From NCBI GenBank assembly GCA_003233255.1, contig QILH01000308.1, forward strand, positions 1 through 19,058: a DNA stretch of 19,058 nt. Reading direction: 5' to 3'. Below the pieces are notes generated by a model that saw only the letters and a program-made list of their open reading frames with translations, was not told where the DNA came from and made no database searches. The stretch is from Gammaproteobacteria bacterium (GTDB taxonomy: Bacteria; Pseudomonadota; Gammaproteobacteria; UBA6429; Thiohalophilaceae). The position numbers were made by a program, and so were the translations under genes. Numbering within the stretch: the first letter of the stretch is position 1; each line of letters begins with the position of its first letter. Below are positions 1 through 7,198 of this stretch, piece after piece.

Positions 1-243
1 GCTAAAGAGCGCGAATTACTGGCTCTATTAATAAAACAACATGGCAAGGCAACCATTATTCGCGCCATGGTTGAAGTTAAAAACGGTGAAATGACCATTA
101 TCAAAAATGGCGAAGAGCAACAGGTGTTCGGACGGCCCAATCAAAAATACGTTACTCTGGACACCCTGTTAAAAGATTTGGATATGTCAAACAAAGATAT
201 CCGTCAGTTTTATATTGTTGTACAAAAGAAACTTCGGCATTAA
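1..243 (+). CDS. 3' end of an unrecognised protein (5' truncated by window edge)
   Basis: Frame 1 is open from the first base to a TAA at 241-243, giving the last 80 residues of a protein whose start lies outside the window. The fragment is charged and lysine-rich, and ends in QFYIVVQKKLRH. It contains no membrane segment and no motif I recognise. It converges with the diguanylate cyclase gene, with 39 bp between the two stops. I assign no function. It is probably a real gene end, because the frame is open and the composition is protein-like, but the family is unknown. Confidence 0.6.
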   Translation, partial: AKERELLALLIKQHGKATIIRAMVEVKNGEMTIIKNGEEQQVFGRPNQKYVTLDTLLKDLDMSNKDIRQFYIVVQKKLRH

Positions 244-282
244 TTTTTAGAATATATCTAATAGTTGTAAAATAGTCGACAT

Positions 283-2241
283 TTATTCCGCTGTTTCAAC
301 CCTGTTGCGTCCATTTTCTTTTGCTGTATACAATGCCTTATCCGCTCGCTCAAATAATGAATTGGCCGTCTCATCTTTTATTAACTCGGCTATACCTCCT
401 GAAATCGTCACGGGTACATCATTATCGCGAAAGTGAAAAGACTTCTCAGCAATCGTTACGCGCAACTTTTCGGCTACAGACAGAGTCGCTTCGATACTGG
501 TCTCAGGTAATAACATTACAAATTCTTCCCCTCCAAATCGAGCCAGAAAATCCGTCCCACGGCTATGTTTATGCAGTGTCTCAGCGACTACTTTCAACAC
601 CCGATCACCTGCCGCATGTCCGTAAGTGTCATTGACGTTTTTAAATTTATCTACGTCCCAGACAATCATACACAGTTTGGACTCATATCGACGACACCGA
701 GCAATCTCTTCGGCAATGCGTTCCTCATAAGCCTGACGATTGGGAATCCCGGTTAAAACATCTCGATAGGCCTGCTGTTGAGTTTCTTGCAGGCGACTTC
801 GTAAATGTTCGCCGTTTTCTTCCATTTTAGATATTTTTTCAAGTAATTTCTGTACATGCATTTCTGATGACTTGAGTCGTACCGATTCGTTCTCACCAAA
901 AACCTGTAAATGTGTGTCGATTGCATCCAGTCGCGCTGAAATCGCATCTTTTAACTCGATAATATCATCGACTGATTTAATCGATGCCTGTATCGTATCG
1001 ATCTCATCATGTACAGCCAGATCCATCTTTTGATTATTTTGAGAACTTAACTCGTTAAACTCACTGCTTTTCTGTAACCCCGCATCTACGTCCTTTAAGC
1101 GAGTACTAAGCTGTACAAAAAATCCCTCTAACTCTTCGCGCTGAAAAGAAAGCCGCTGACATATTTCCGCGACTACTTCTGCTAGCGAATTCAAACAGTG
1201 AATTAACGATTCCAGGTCATCGTCTCTACCTGCATAATATTCTTCTAATTCACAGATGCGTTCCCTCATATCGGATGGCGGTTGAAGTTGATTAAAAAAT
1301 TCCTTTACCGCTGCTGACAGCACTTGAATGGAATCGTTTTCAAGCATTACTGGTTTTTCTTCGTCTGGAATATAGGCCGCTTCGATTTGTTGGGCAATTA
1401 CATCCACGATGGCAATTAAATCTCGGCGAGCACGAGCACGATTAGTATGTTTTTTTAAGGCCTGAAAATTAATTCGACGCTTAACTATATCCGGCATGCG
1501 CAAGGTTAACTGCAGAAGCAAATCGCCAACAGCCGGTGCTACCAGATTCTGGGAGCTTCGTTTATTTTTATCGCCATCCGGGACAAGATCATCTAGTACT
1601 GTATCTTTCTCATCAGACTGACTTTGAGTAAAATCAATCCCTGTGTTCGTTTCCCTGTTATCCTGCTCATCATTTTTATCTGTATCAATATCACCTTCTT
1701 TTTTATTGCGTGATAAAATGCGCTCCAGTAGTTTAGTTTTTCGAGCTGCTTTTTTCTCATCAACAGGAGGATCCATCACATCCCGAATAAATGCGATGAA
1801 TTCGTCATTCATTGAATCGGCCGCCGATTCACGGCTGAGGTTCCTGGCGTCTTTCTTTAGTTTCCTGAAATCTCGCTTAAGCTGACTCGGAATATCCAGT
1901 TGTTCAATAATTTTTGTCACTAAAACAGCTGGATGGGTTTGCCTGCGATCTTTCTTACGTAACTTGTCTAATTCGGCAACGTTCTCACTGATATCTTCAA
2001 TAAGATCCCGCATCTGTAAAATATCGCGTCCATCTCGAACTGCATTGCGAAGCTCAGTTAACTGTTTTGTTAAGATTGAATGACGATTATCAGCGGCAAG
2101 CGTCAGGCGTGAAATAAGTTGCCTTAATAAACGTTCTACTTCTCGCCATGATTTTTCTTTATCTTCAAGATCATCCAGTGATTCATAATAACGTAATTTC
2201 CAGCGATTCTCGGCAACAGTTTCTTTTTTTACCTCACTCAT
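283..2241 (-). CDS. dgcP: GGDEF diguanylate cyclase, DgcP-like
   Basis: This 652-residue protein should make cyclic di-GMP from two GTP. The C-terminal GGDEF domain starts near the DVLTGIPNR motif and carries the active-site signature GGEEF at residues 570-574. An RGTD inhibitory site (I-site) lies at 561-564, exactly five residues upstream, so product feedback inhibition is expected. The first 480 or so residues contain no membrane segment; they are charged, helical and coiled-coil-like, with an acidic low-complexity stretch near residues 185-230. The N-terminal part (YYESLDDLEDKEKSW) resembles, from memory, Pseudomonas DgcP (PA5487), which also lies beside an EEP-family gene and dsbA. It follows the EEP gene with a 24-bp gap and is probably co-transcribed. 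The start is the ATG at 2241. The GGDEF call is firm; the DgcP orthology rests on gene order and recalled similarity. Confidence 0.9.
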   Translation of the reverse strand: MSEVKKETVAENRWKLRYYESLDDLEDKEKSWREVERLLRQLISRLTLAADNRHSILTKQLTELRNAVRDGRDILQMRDLIEDISENVAELDKLRKKDRRQTHPAVLVTKIIEQLDIPSQLKRDFRKLKKDARNLSRESAADSMNDEFIAFIRDVMDPPVDEKKAARKTKLLERILSRNKKEGDIDTDKNDEQDNRETNTGIDFTQSQSDEKDTVLDDLVPDGDKNKRSSQNLVAPAVGDLLLQLTLRMPDIVKRRINFQALKKHTNRARARRDLIAIVDVIAQQIEAAYIPDEEKPVMLENDSIQVLSAAVKEFFNQLQPPSDMRERICELEEYYAGRDDDLESLIHCLNSLAEVVAEICQRLSFQREELEGFFVQLSTRLKDVDAGLQKSSEFNELSSQNNQKMDLAVHDEIDTIQASIKSVDDIIELKDAISARLDAIDTHLQVFGENESVRLKSSEMHVQKLLEKISKMEENGEHLRSRLQETQQQAYRDVLTGIPNRQAYEERIAEEIARCRRYESKLCMIVWDVDKFKNVNDTYGHAAGDRVLKVVAETLHKHSRGTDFLARFGGEEFVMLLPETSIEATLSVAEKLRVTIAEKSFHFRDNDVPVTISGGIAELIKDETANSLFERADKALYTAKENGRNRVETAE

Positions 2242-2265
2242 AATCTAATGTCGATCCAATACTGG

Positions 2266-3039
2266 CTAAGCAGCTCGGCGAGTAAATTCTATATCTTCCG
2301 GTACGATTACTTCCAACATAATCGGTAAATGATCTGAACAGGGATGATTTAATACTTTTGCTTCTTTAATTCTTAAATCGGAAGTTACTAATATATGATC
2401 GATATGATGTTGAGGGCGCCAACTAGGAAATGTGTAGATCTCTTCTTCAGGAACGCATAAATCTGTATTATTAAACAACCGGCGCATTTCTTTACTGTCT
2501 AACTTACAATTCATGTCTCCCATCACGATAGCATGTCTGTGCCGATTAATCACATCGCTGATAAAGCCAAGCTGCTTGTTCCTGGCACGAGTGCCAAGCG
2601 ACAGGTGCATGACAATTACGGCAAGAGAATTTTCACGACGTCCAAAGCGAGCAAGAATAGCATTGCGGCCCGGAATTAAAGTCGGCAAATTAATATCACT
2701 CACTTCTGCGGGATGAAAATGACTCAACAGTCCATTGCTATGCTGGGCAAAGCGTCCTAAATTTCGATTAACCTGATGATACCAGTACGGAAAACCAGCC
2801 TGATAGGCAAGATACTCAACCAGGTTTATGTAATTACTGCGAATCGAACCTGCGTCGACTTCCTGTAAGCCAATTATATCAAAACCACGAATCAGGTCGG
2901 CGACCTTTTCAAGATTTTGTAAACGTTGGTTATGCGGAATCAGATGTTTCCAGCTGTGGGTCACATAGTGGTGCGGGCGTCGAGTACTGATCCCAACTTG
3001 AACATTGTAACTTAACAGGCGCAGGGTTTGCCCGGTCAT
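2266..3039 (-). CDS. Endonuclease/exonuclease/phosphatase (EEP) family protein
   Basis: This protein of about 257 residues has the EEP (DNase I-like) metal-dependent hydrolase fold. The ordered family motifs are visible: LLSYNVQVG near the N-terminus, DIIGLQEVD (metal-binding Glu), IVMGDMNCKLD (catalytic D and N), HIDHILV, and the C-terminal SDHLPIMLEV with the catalytic DH pair. All key residues appear intact. The substrate (nucleic acid, phospholipid or sugar phosphate) cannot be told from sequence. It has no signal peptide or membrane segment, so it is probably cytoplasmic. The frame can begin with TTG at 3042, but the ATG at 3039 is the more likely start. It is the first gene of a two-gene unit with the diguanylate cyclase, downstream of a sigma70-like promoter at 3079-3107. 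Confidence 0.88.
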   Translation of the reverse strand: MTGQTLRLLSYNVQVGISTRRPHHYVTHSWKHLIPHNQRLQNLEKVADLIRGFDIIGLQEVDAGSIRSNYINLVEYLAYQAGFPYWYHQVNRNLGRFAQHSNGLLSHFHPAEVSDINLPTLIPGRNAILARFGRRENSLAVIVMHLSLGTRARNKQLGFISDVINRHRHAIVMGDMNCKLDSKEMRRLFNNTDLCVPEEEIYTFPSWRPQHHIDHILVTSDLRIKEAKVLNHPCSDHLPIMLEVIVPEDIEFTRRAA

Positions 3040-3078
3040 CAAAATACACCACCACTGGAAAATACTTAATTTATTTAT

Positions 3079-3107
3079 ATTTTAAAATTACTGAAAACCC
3101 TGATCAA
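3079..3107 (-). promoter_or_regulatory. Sigma70-like promoter for the EEP-diguanylate cyclase unit
   Basis: On the minus strand a -35 element TTGATC (3107-3102) is separated by exactly 17 bp from a -10 element TAAAAT (3084-3079). Matches to consensus are 4/6 and 5/6. The expected start point near 3072 leaves a leader of about 30 nt before the EEP start. This is read by eye and not tested. Confidence 0.55.
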
Positions 3108-3120
3108 TTCAGAGTTTCCT

Positions 3121-3140
3121 GCAACCCATTAACGGGTTGC
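3121..3140. repeat. Short inverted repeat
   Basis: GCAACCC (3121-3127) and GGGTTGC (3134-3140) form a perfect 7-bp stem around a 6-nt loop, in the gap between the ALS stop and the EEP promoter. There is no T-tract on the minus strand after it, so it is a poor intrinsic terminator for the ALS-like gene. It could be a weak pause site, an operator, or chance. Confidence 0.35.
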
Positions 3141-3237
3141 CAAAATCGAGCGCATTAAGCGATTGATTTTGCGAAGCAAACAAAAAACACTTCTTTCTTT
3201 AGGCTCTGACAATACAGGACTTGATTGTTCAAAGCGT

Positions 3238-4869
3238 CTATATCGGGCAAACCATCTCGCCCAGTTTACTCGTTAATTTCAGGTTTTCACTATAATCTAC
3301 TGGACAATCTATCACACTCACCACATCATTTTGTAATGCTTCCTGCAGGGTCGGTAATAATTCCTGGCCTTTCTCAATACGATATCCTTTGGCTCCAAAC
3401 GATTCGGCCAGTTTAACGAAATCCGGATTATTAAAATCAACGTGCGATTTTCGTCCAAATTGCGCCATTTGTTTCCATTCAATGAGGCCGTAGGCACTAT
3501 CACTCCAGATTAAAATCACGATAGGCGTTTTATAGCGCATCGCCGTTTCAATTTCCTGCACATTCATCATGAAGCCCGCGTCACCAGTAACCGCAACCAC
3601 CTGCCGATCCGGAAAAGCTAATTTTGCCCCGATGGCCCCTGGTAATGCAATGCCCATACTCGCAAAACCATTTGAAATTATGCACGTATTTGGATATTCA
3701 CAGCGAAACATCCGTGACATCCACATCTTGTGTGCGCCAACATCAGAAAGTGCAATCCCTTCCAAATCCATGGCCGTGCGTAAATCCCAGATAATTTTTT
3801 GCGGCTTAACCGGCAGCGATGGATCATCTTTATGCTGATTCATGTCATCAATCAGCGCTTCACGCAATGCACGCATCGCATTGCCCGTGGACGGGCTGGC
3901 GACCTTGCTAATTTGAATCAACGAATGTTTAATGTCACCTACCACGCCCACTTCAATATTATAGTAGGCATCGACTTCCGCCGGTGAGCTATCAATATGA
4001 ACAATGATTCTATCCTTGGTCGGATGCCAGAGATAGGGATGGTATTCGACCAAATCGTAACCAATACAAATGATCACATCGGCACGGCTAAAACCACAAC
4101 TAACATAATCATTTGCCTGCAATCCTGCACTGCCCAGGGCCATTGGGTGCTTAAACGGTATGACACCCTTGGCCATAAACGTATTGGCAACTGGAATGCG
4201 TAACGCTTCTGCAAATTCAGCTAATTGCTTCCAGGCACGACCACGAATCACCCCATTACCCGCCAGTATGATTGGATTTCTGGCTTTGGAAATAAGCTCG
4301 GCCGCAGCATCAATTCGCTCGCCCGGCGGTTCAGGTGAGTGAGGGTGCTTAACCGGCAGCGGTTCGTCATCAACCTCCATCTCGGCAATATTCTCAGGAA
4401 ACTCAATAAAGCTGGCACCGTACTTTTCAGTCTGTGCGATCTTAAACGCCTTACGTACAACTTCCGAAATAATATTGGGAGTTAATAAACGGGACGAATA
4501 TTTACTGATTGGTTGAAACATGAGCTCCAGATCCAGCACCTGGTGAGACTCTTTGTGCAGGCGGTGGGTGCTGGCCTGACCTGCAATCGCCACCAGCGGA
4601 GCATGATCCATATTGGCATCGGCTACACCCGTCACCAGATTGGTCGCTCCCGGCCCTAACGTAGCCAGACAGACTCCGGCTTTACCGGTCAGACGACCAT
4701 AGACGTCAGCCATAAAGGCCGCACCCTGCTCATGTCTGACGGTGATGAATTTGATCGTTGAATCTAACAGCGCATCCATGACATCCAGATTTTCTTCACC
4801 TGGAATACCAAAAATATACTCGACACCTTCATTCTCTAAACATCGTACAAATAACTCTGCGGCCTTCAC
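3238..4869 (-). CDS. Acetolactate synthase-like large subunit (TPP-dependent)
   Basis: This 543-residue protein of the thiamine-diphosphate acetolactate synthase family probably condenses two pyruvates to 2-acetolactate. The N-terminal domain holds FGIPGEENLDVMDAL and the catalytic glutamate in VRHEQGAA (E47), followed by LGPGATN. The C-terminal TPP/Mg motif starts at GDAGFMMN and continues through the conserved SAYGLI. There is no ilvN/ilvH regulatory subunit next to it, and the gene is not among branched-chain biosynthesis genes. It may therefore be a catabolic AlsS-type or other TPP enzyme rather than IlvB. The start is GTG at 4869, supported by AAGGAG six bases upstream. A 19-bp palindrome lies at 4892-4910, upstream of that site. 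The gene follows dsbA after 89 bp. Confidence 0.85.
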   Translation of the reverse strand: MKAAELFVRCLENEGVEYIFGIPGEENLDVMDALLDSTIKFITVRHEQGAAFMADVYGRLTGKAGVCLATLGPGATNLVTGVADANMDHAPLVAIAGQASTHRLHKESHQVLDLELMFQPISKYSSRLLTPNIISEVVRKAFKIAQTEKYGASFIEFPENIAEMEVDDEPLPVKHPHSPEPPGERIDAAAELISKARNPIILAGNGVIRGRAWKQLAEFAEALRIPVANTFMAKGVIPFKHPMALGSAGLQANDYVSCGFSRADVIICIGYDLVEYHPYLWHPTKDRIIVHIDSSPAEVDAYYNIEVGVVGDIKHSLIQISKVASPSTGNAMRALREALIDDMNQHKDDPSLPVKPQKIIWDLRTAMDLEGIALSDVGAHKMWMSRMFRCEYPNTCIISNGFASMGIALPGAIGAKLAFPDRQVVAVTGDAGFMMNVQEIETAMRYKTPIVILIWSDSAYGLIEWKQMAQFGRKSHVDFNNPDFVKLAESFGAKGYRIEKGQELLPTLQEALQNDVVSVIDCPVDYSENLKLTSKLGEMVCPI

Positions 4870-4891
4870 ATTAGTCTCCTTCCATGCAGCA

Positions 4892-4910
4892 TGAACTTAA
4901 TCTAAGTTCA
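4892..4910. promoter_or_regulatory. 19-bp palindrome, candidate operator of the ALS-like gene
   Basis: TGAACTTA (4892-4899) and TAAGTTCA (4903-4910) are perfect 8-bp inverted copies around a 3-nt centre. The right edge of the Shine-Dalgarno for the GTG start lies under 20 bp away. The symmetry suits a homodimeric repressor or activator. It is AT-rich and short-looped, so an RNA terminator is unlikely. The regulator is unknown. Confidence 0.45.
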
Positions 4911-4958
4911 CTATCGGCTAATTTACCGCATACCTTTATATATAGCCTGATATTCTTG

Positions 4959-5600
4959 TTATTTCCTGGCTTGAGACTCTTTGTTGATGAGAAAGTCCAT
5001 GACTTTAAGCATTCCTGCCTGCCCATTCGTCAAACTGGCGTGGGTACGATAGCGCCCATTGATGATAATGGTCGGCACTCCGTCAATACCATAACGTTTT
5101 GTGAGGTCTATGGCGCGATTTAATTTCATGTTAACGCCAAATGAGTATAAAGTGTCCAAAAATTCACTTTTATTAACACCCTGTTTTTCGAAAAAGTCCG
5201 CCAACGCTTCCTTGGTCAATAGCTTTTGTTTTTGTTGATGGATGGCCGTAAACAAGGGGGTATGAATTTTATCCAGTACACCCAATAATTCAGCCGCATA
5301 ATAAGCCCGAGCATGTAACTCCCAGCTACGCCGATTACCAAACACCGCGGGTATACGGATAACCTCAACATTGCTGGATTGTTTTTTCTTCCAGGCATTA
5401 AACGGTTTTTCAAATTTGTAGCAATGGGGACAGCCATACCAGAACATCTCTACGACTTCGATCTTGTTTTCACTTGTGGTGCGAACAGGCGGCGTAACAA
5501 GTTGATATTCGATACCTTCATCTATGCCTGAAGCGTTTGCTTGCATGGCGATGCCACTCAAAATCAAACCTGTAAATAAAAAACGTATCCATTTCAACAT
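4959..5600 (-). CDS. dsbA: Thiol:disulfide interchange protein DsbA
   Basis: This 213-residue periplasmic oxidoreductase introduces disulfides into exported proteins. It has a signal peptide (basic MLKWIR, hydrophobic core, probable cleavage after ANA-S near residue 23). The thioredoxin-fold active site is CPHC at residues 57-60 within FWYGCPHCYKFE, and the cis-proline loop is GVPTIIING with P176. The spacing and length are typical of DsbA. CPHC is the classical strongly oxidising DsbA dipeptide. The ATG at 5600 is preceded by AGGAG. It lies downstream of ccsA and resB, which fits cooperation in cytochrome c and other envelope protein folding. DsbB is not in the window. Confidence 0.93.
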   Translation of the reverse strand: MLKWIRFLFTGLILSGIAMQANASGIDEGIEYQLVTPPVRTTSENKIEVVEMFWYGCPHCYKFEKPFNAWKKKQSSNVEVIRIPAVFGNRRSWELHARAYYAAELLGVLDKIHTPLFTAIHQQKQKLLTKEALADFFEKQGVNKSEFLDTLYSFGVNMKLNRAIDLTKRYGIDGVPTIIINGRYRTHASLTNGQAGMLKVMDFLINKESQARK

Positions 5601-5622
5601 AGACTGCTCCTGATTATTAAAC

Positions 5623-5757
5623 TTAAAATCGATAGTGAAGGGTTAGATAGATGTTTCCGATGTTGGTTCCCACATTATTCCCATCGTGCCTGATCATGCT
5701 CAGCATAGAATAGTTTTTCAGAGCTGCGAAATTAATCGACACCGAGCACAGCGTATC
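5623..5757 (-). pseudogene. Remnant of the 3' end of an outer-membrane beta-barrel protein gene
   Basis: Reading in the minus strand directly after the ccsA TAG, and in the same frame, are 44 sense codons ending in TAA at 5625-5623. The last residues are GNIYLTLHYRF. Alternating polar and hydrophobic residues ending in a C-terminal Phe are the hallmark of the final strand of an outer-membrane beta-barrel (BAM recognition signal). A preceding strand and turn (NYSMLSMIRHDGNN) are also plausible. There is no room for the rest of a barrel, because ccsA is complete upstream, and no signal peptide. I infer a decayed or truncated gene end left by a deletion or insertion. A translated short peptide is less likely. 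The open frame alone is not statistically notable; the residue pattern is the evidence. Confidence 0.5.
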
Positions 5758-7164
5758 CTATAGCTCACCATAAGCATGCAGGCCGGACAGGAATATATTC
5801 ACACCAATAAAGGCAAAGGTCGTGATCAACAAACCGACTACCGCCCACCAGGCTAGCGGTGTACCCCGTAAGCCTTTCATCAGGCGCATATGTAACCAGG
5901 CAGCATAGTTTAACCAGACGATTAACGCCCAGACTTCTTTGGGATCCCATGACCAGTACCCTCCCCAGGCCTCAGCGGCCCAGGCGGCACCCAGTACAGT
6001 GGCAATGGTAAAAAAGCCAAAGCCCAGCGCAATCGACTTGTGCATCACATCATCGAGCATATCGAGTTTGGGTAAATTAGAATCGCCGATAAGACGCATC
6101 GCTCGCACAATACCAAAACCCAGCACCCAGAATACCGCGCAGACGGCAAGCGCGTAAGCAAAATTTAATCCAACCGTGCTAAACGAGTCGGCACCAAATT
6201 GAGCCAAAAAGGTCAGCATCGCAATCATAAAAATCAACAGCTGCGCGATCACCTGATTCGAAATATTCGGTGTACGCGCTTGTTCAATAAACAGGAAAAA
6301 CATACCGAGCATCGCCGCCAACGCAAAAGCACCATAACCAATAAAATTCGCCGGCACGTGGATTTTCATCCAGTAACTTTGCAACGCGGGTACCAGCGGC
6401 GCGATCTCATGCGCACCTTTACTAAAGTGATACCATAATAAAAAACCCACCGCAGCACTGATCACCAACAAGACAAAACCGCCCATTGTTTTGGTTTTGT
6501 ATTTACGTTCATAAAATAAATAGATCAAACCGGTCACGATCGCAAATAAAATAAAGACTTCGTATAAATTACTCACCGGGATATGACCCATGTCCGGACT
6601 CAGTAAATACGACTCACGCCAGCGCACCATCAAACCAACAAAACCCATGGTGGTCGCGGTCCAGGTCATCGCCGTCGCAACTTTACCGGCATAGACATTT
6701 TGTAAAGCCAGATGATAAAAATATACAAAAGTGGCCATGATGTATAAGGCGCTCATCCACATGATCGCCGAGGTGCTAGAGATAAAATACTTAAACAGGA
6801 ATTTACTGTTTTCCTTATCACTCAGACTGGACAAAGCGCTAATCGCATCCGGGGCCGACATGCCCTTTTCTTTTAATGCCATCACCGCCGGTTCATAAAG
6901 ATAGACAGCAATTAAACTCAAAAAAGCAATCGCGGCCATCAGCATGCGCGAGGGTTTCCACCACCAGCCCAGTACGATTAAACTGAGACCCGTACCAAAT
7001 AGAATCCCAACCTCATAACCGTCCATTAAATAGCTATAAAGGTGATAAGTATATACCGTACCGTAAGCGACAAAGGCGGCAAAAGCCCAGTCGACAATAC
7101 TCAGATTTTTAATAAATGATTCTCGTTTTAAATCATCGTGCATGACTTCATTTGTAACTGACAT
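5758..7164 (-). CDS. ccsA: Cytochrome c biogenesis protein CcsA/ResC (system II)
   Basis: This 468-residue polytopic inner-membrane protein is the heme-handling half of the system II (Ccs) cytochrome c synthase. The tryptophan-rich heme-binding WWD signature is near residues 400-412 (WGGYWSWDPKEVW). Conserved histidines sit in flanking segments, for example in MKIHVPANF and in the C-terminal LSGLHAYGEL. Many hydrophobic segments span the length. With ResB it carries heme to the periplasm and ligates it to CXXCH apocytochromes such as the c4 and c5 encoded just upstream. The ATG at 7164 follows GAGGT. Thirty-four bp separate it from resB, so the two are surely co-transcribed. The C-terminus looks complete, which matters because the OMP remnant follows in frame. 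Confidence 0.93.
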   Translation of the reverse strand: MSVTNEVMHDDLKRESFIKNLSIVDWAFAAFVAYGTVYTYHLYSYLMDGYEVGILFGTGLSLIVLGWWWKPSRMLMAAIAFLSLIAVYLYEPAVMALKEKGMSAPDAISALSSLSDKENSKFLFKYFISSTSAIMWMSALYIMATFVYFYHLALQNVYAGKVATAMTWTATTMGFVGLMVRWRESYLLSPDMGHIPVSNLYEVFILFAIVTGLIYLFYERKYKTKTMGGFVLLVISAAVGFLLWYHFSKGAHEIAPLVPALQSYWMKIHVPANFIGYGAFALAAMLGMFFLFIEQARTPNISNQVIAQLLIFMIAMLTFLAQFGADSFSTVGLNFAYALAVCAVFWVLGFGIVRAMRLIGDSNLPKLDMLDDVMHKSIALGFGFFTIATVLGAAWAAEAWGGYWSWDPKEVWALIVWLNYAAWLHMRLMKGLRGTPLAWWAVVGLLITTFAFIGVNIFLSGLHAYGEL

Positions 7165-7198
7165 GGTACTGACCTCAATTAATTTTGCGTTTCAGAGT

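Noticed and set aside
3164..3182. TTTTGC-GAA-GCAAA mini-hairpin as ALS terminator
   Set aside because: The stem is very short and AT-rich, and in the direction of ALS transcription the T-run precedes rather than follows it.
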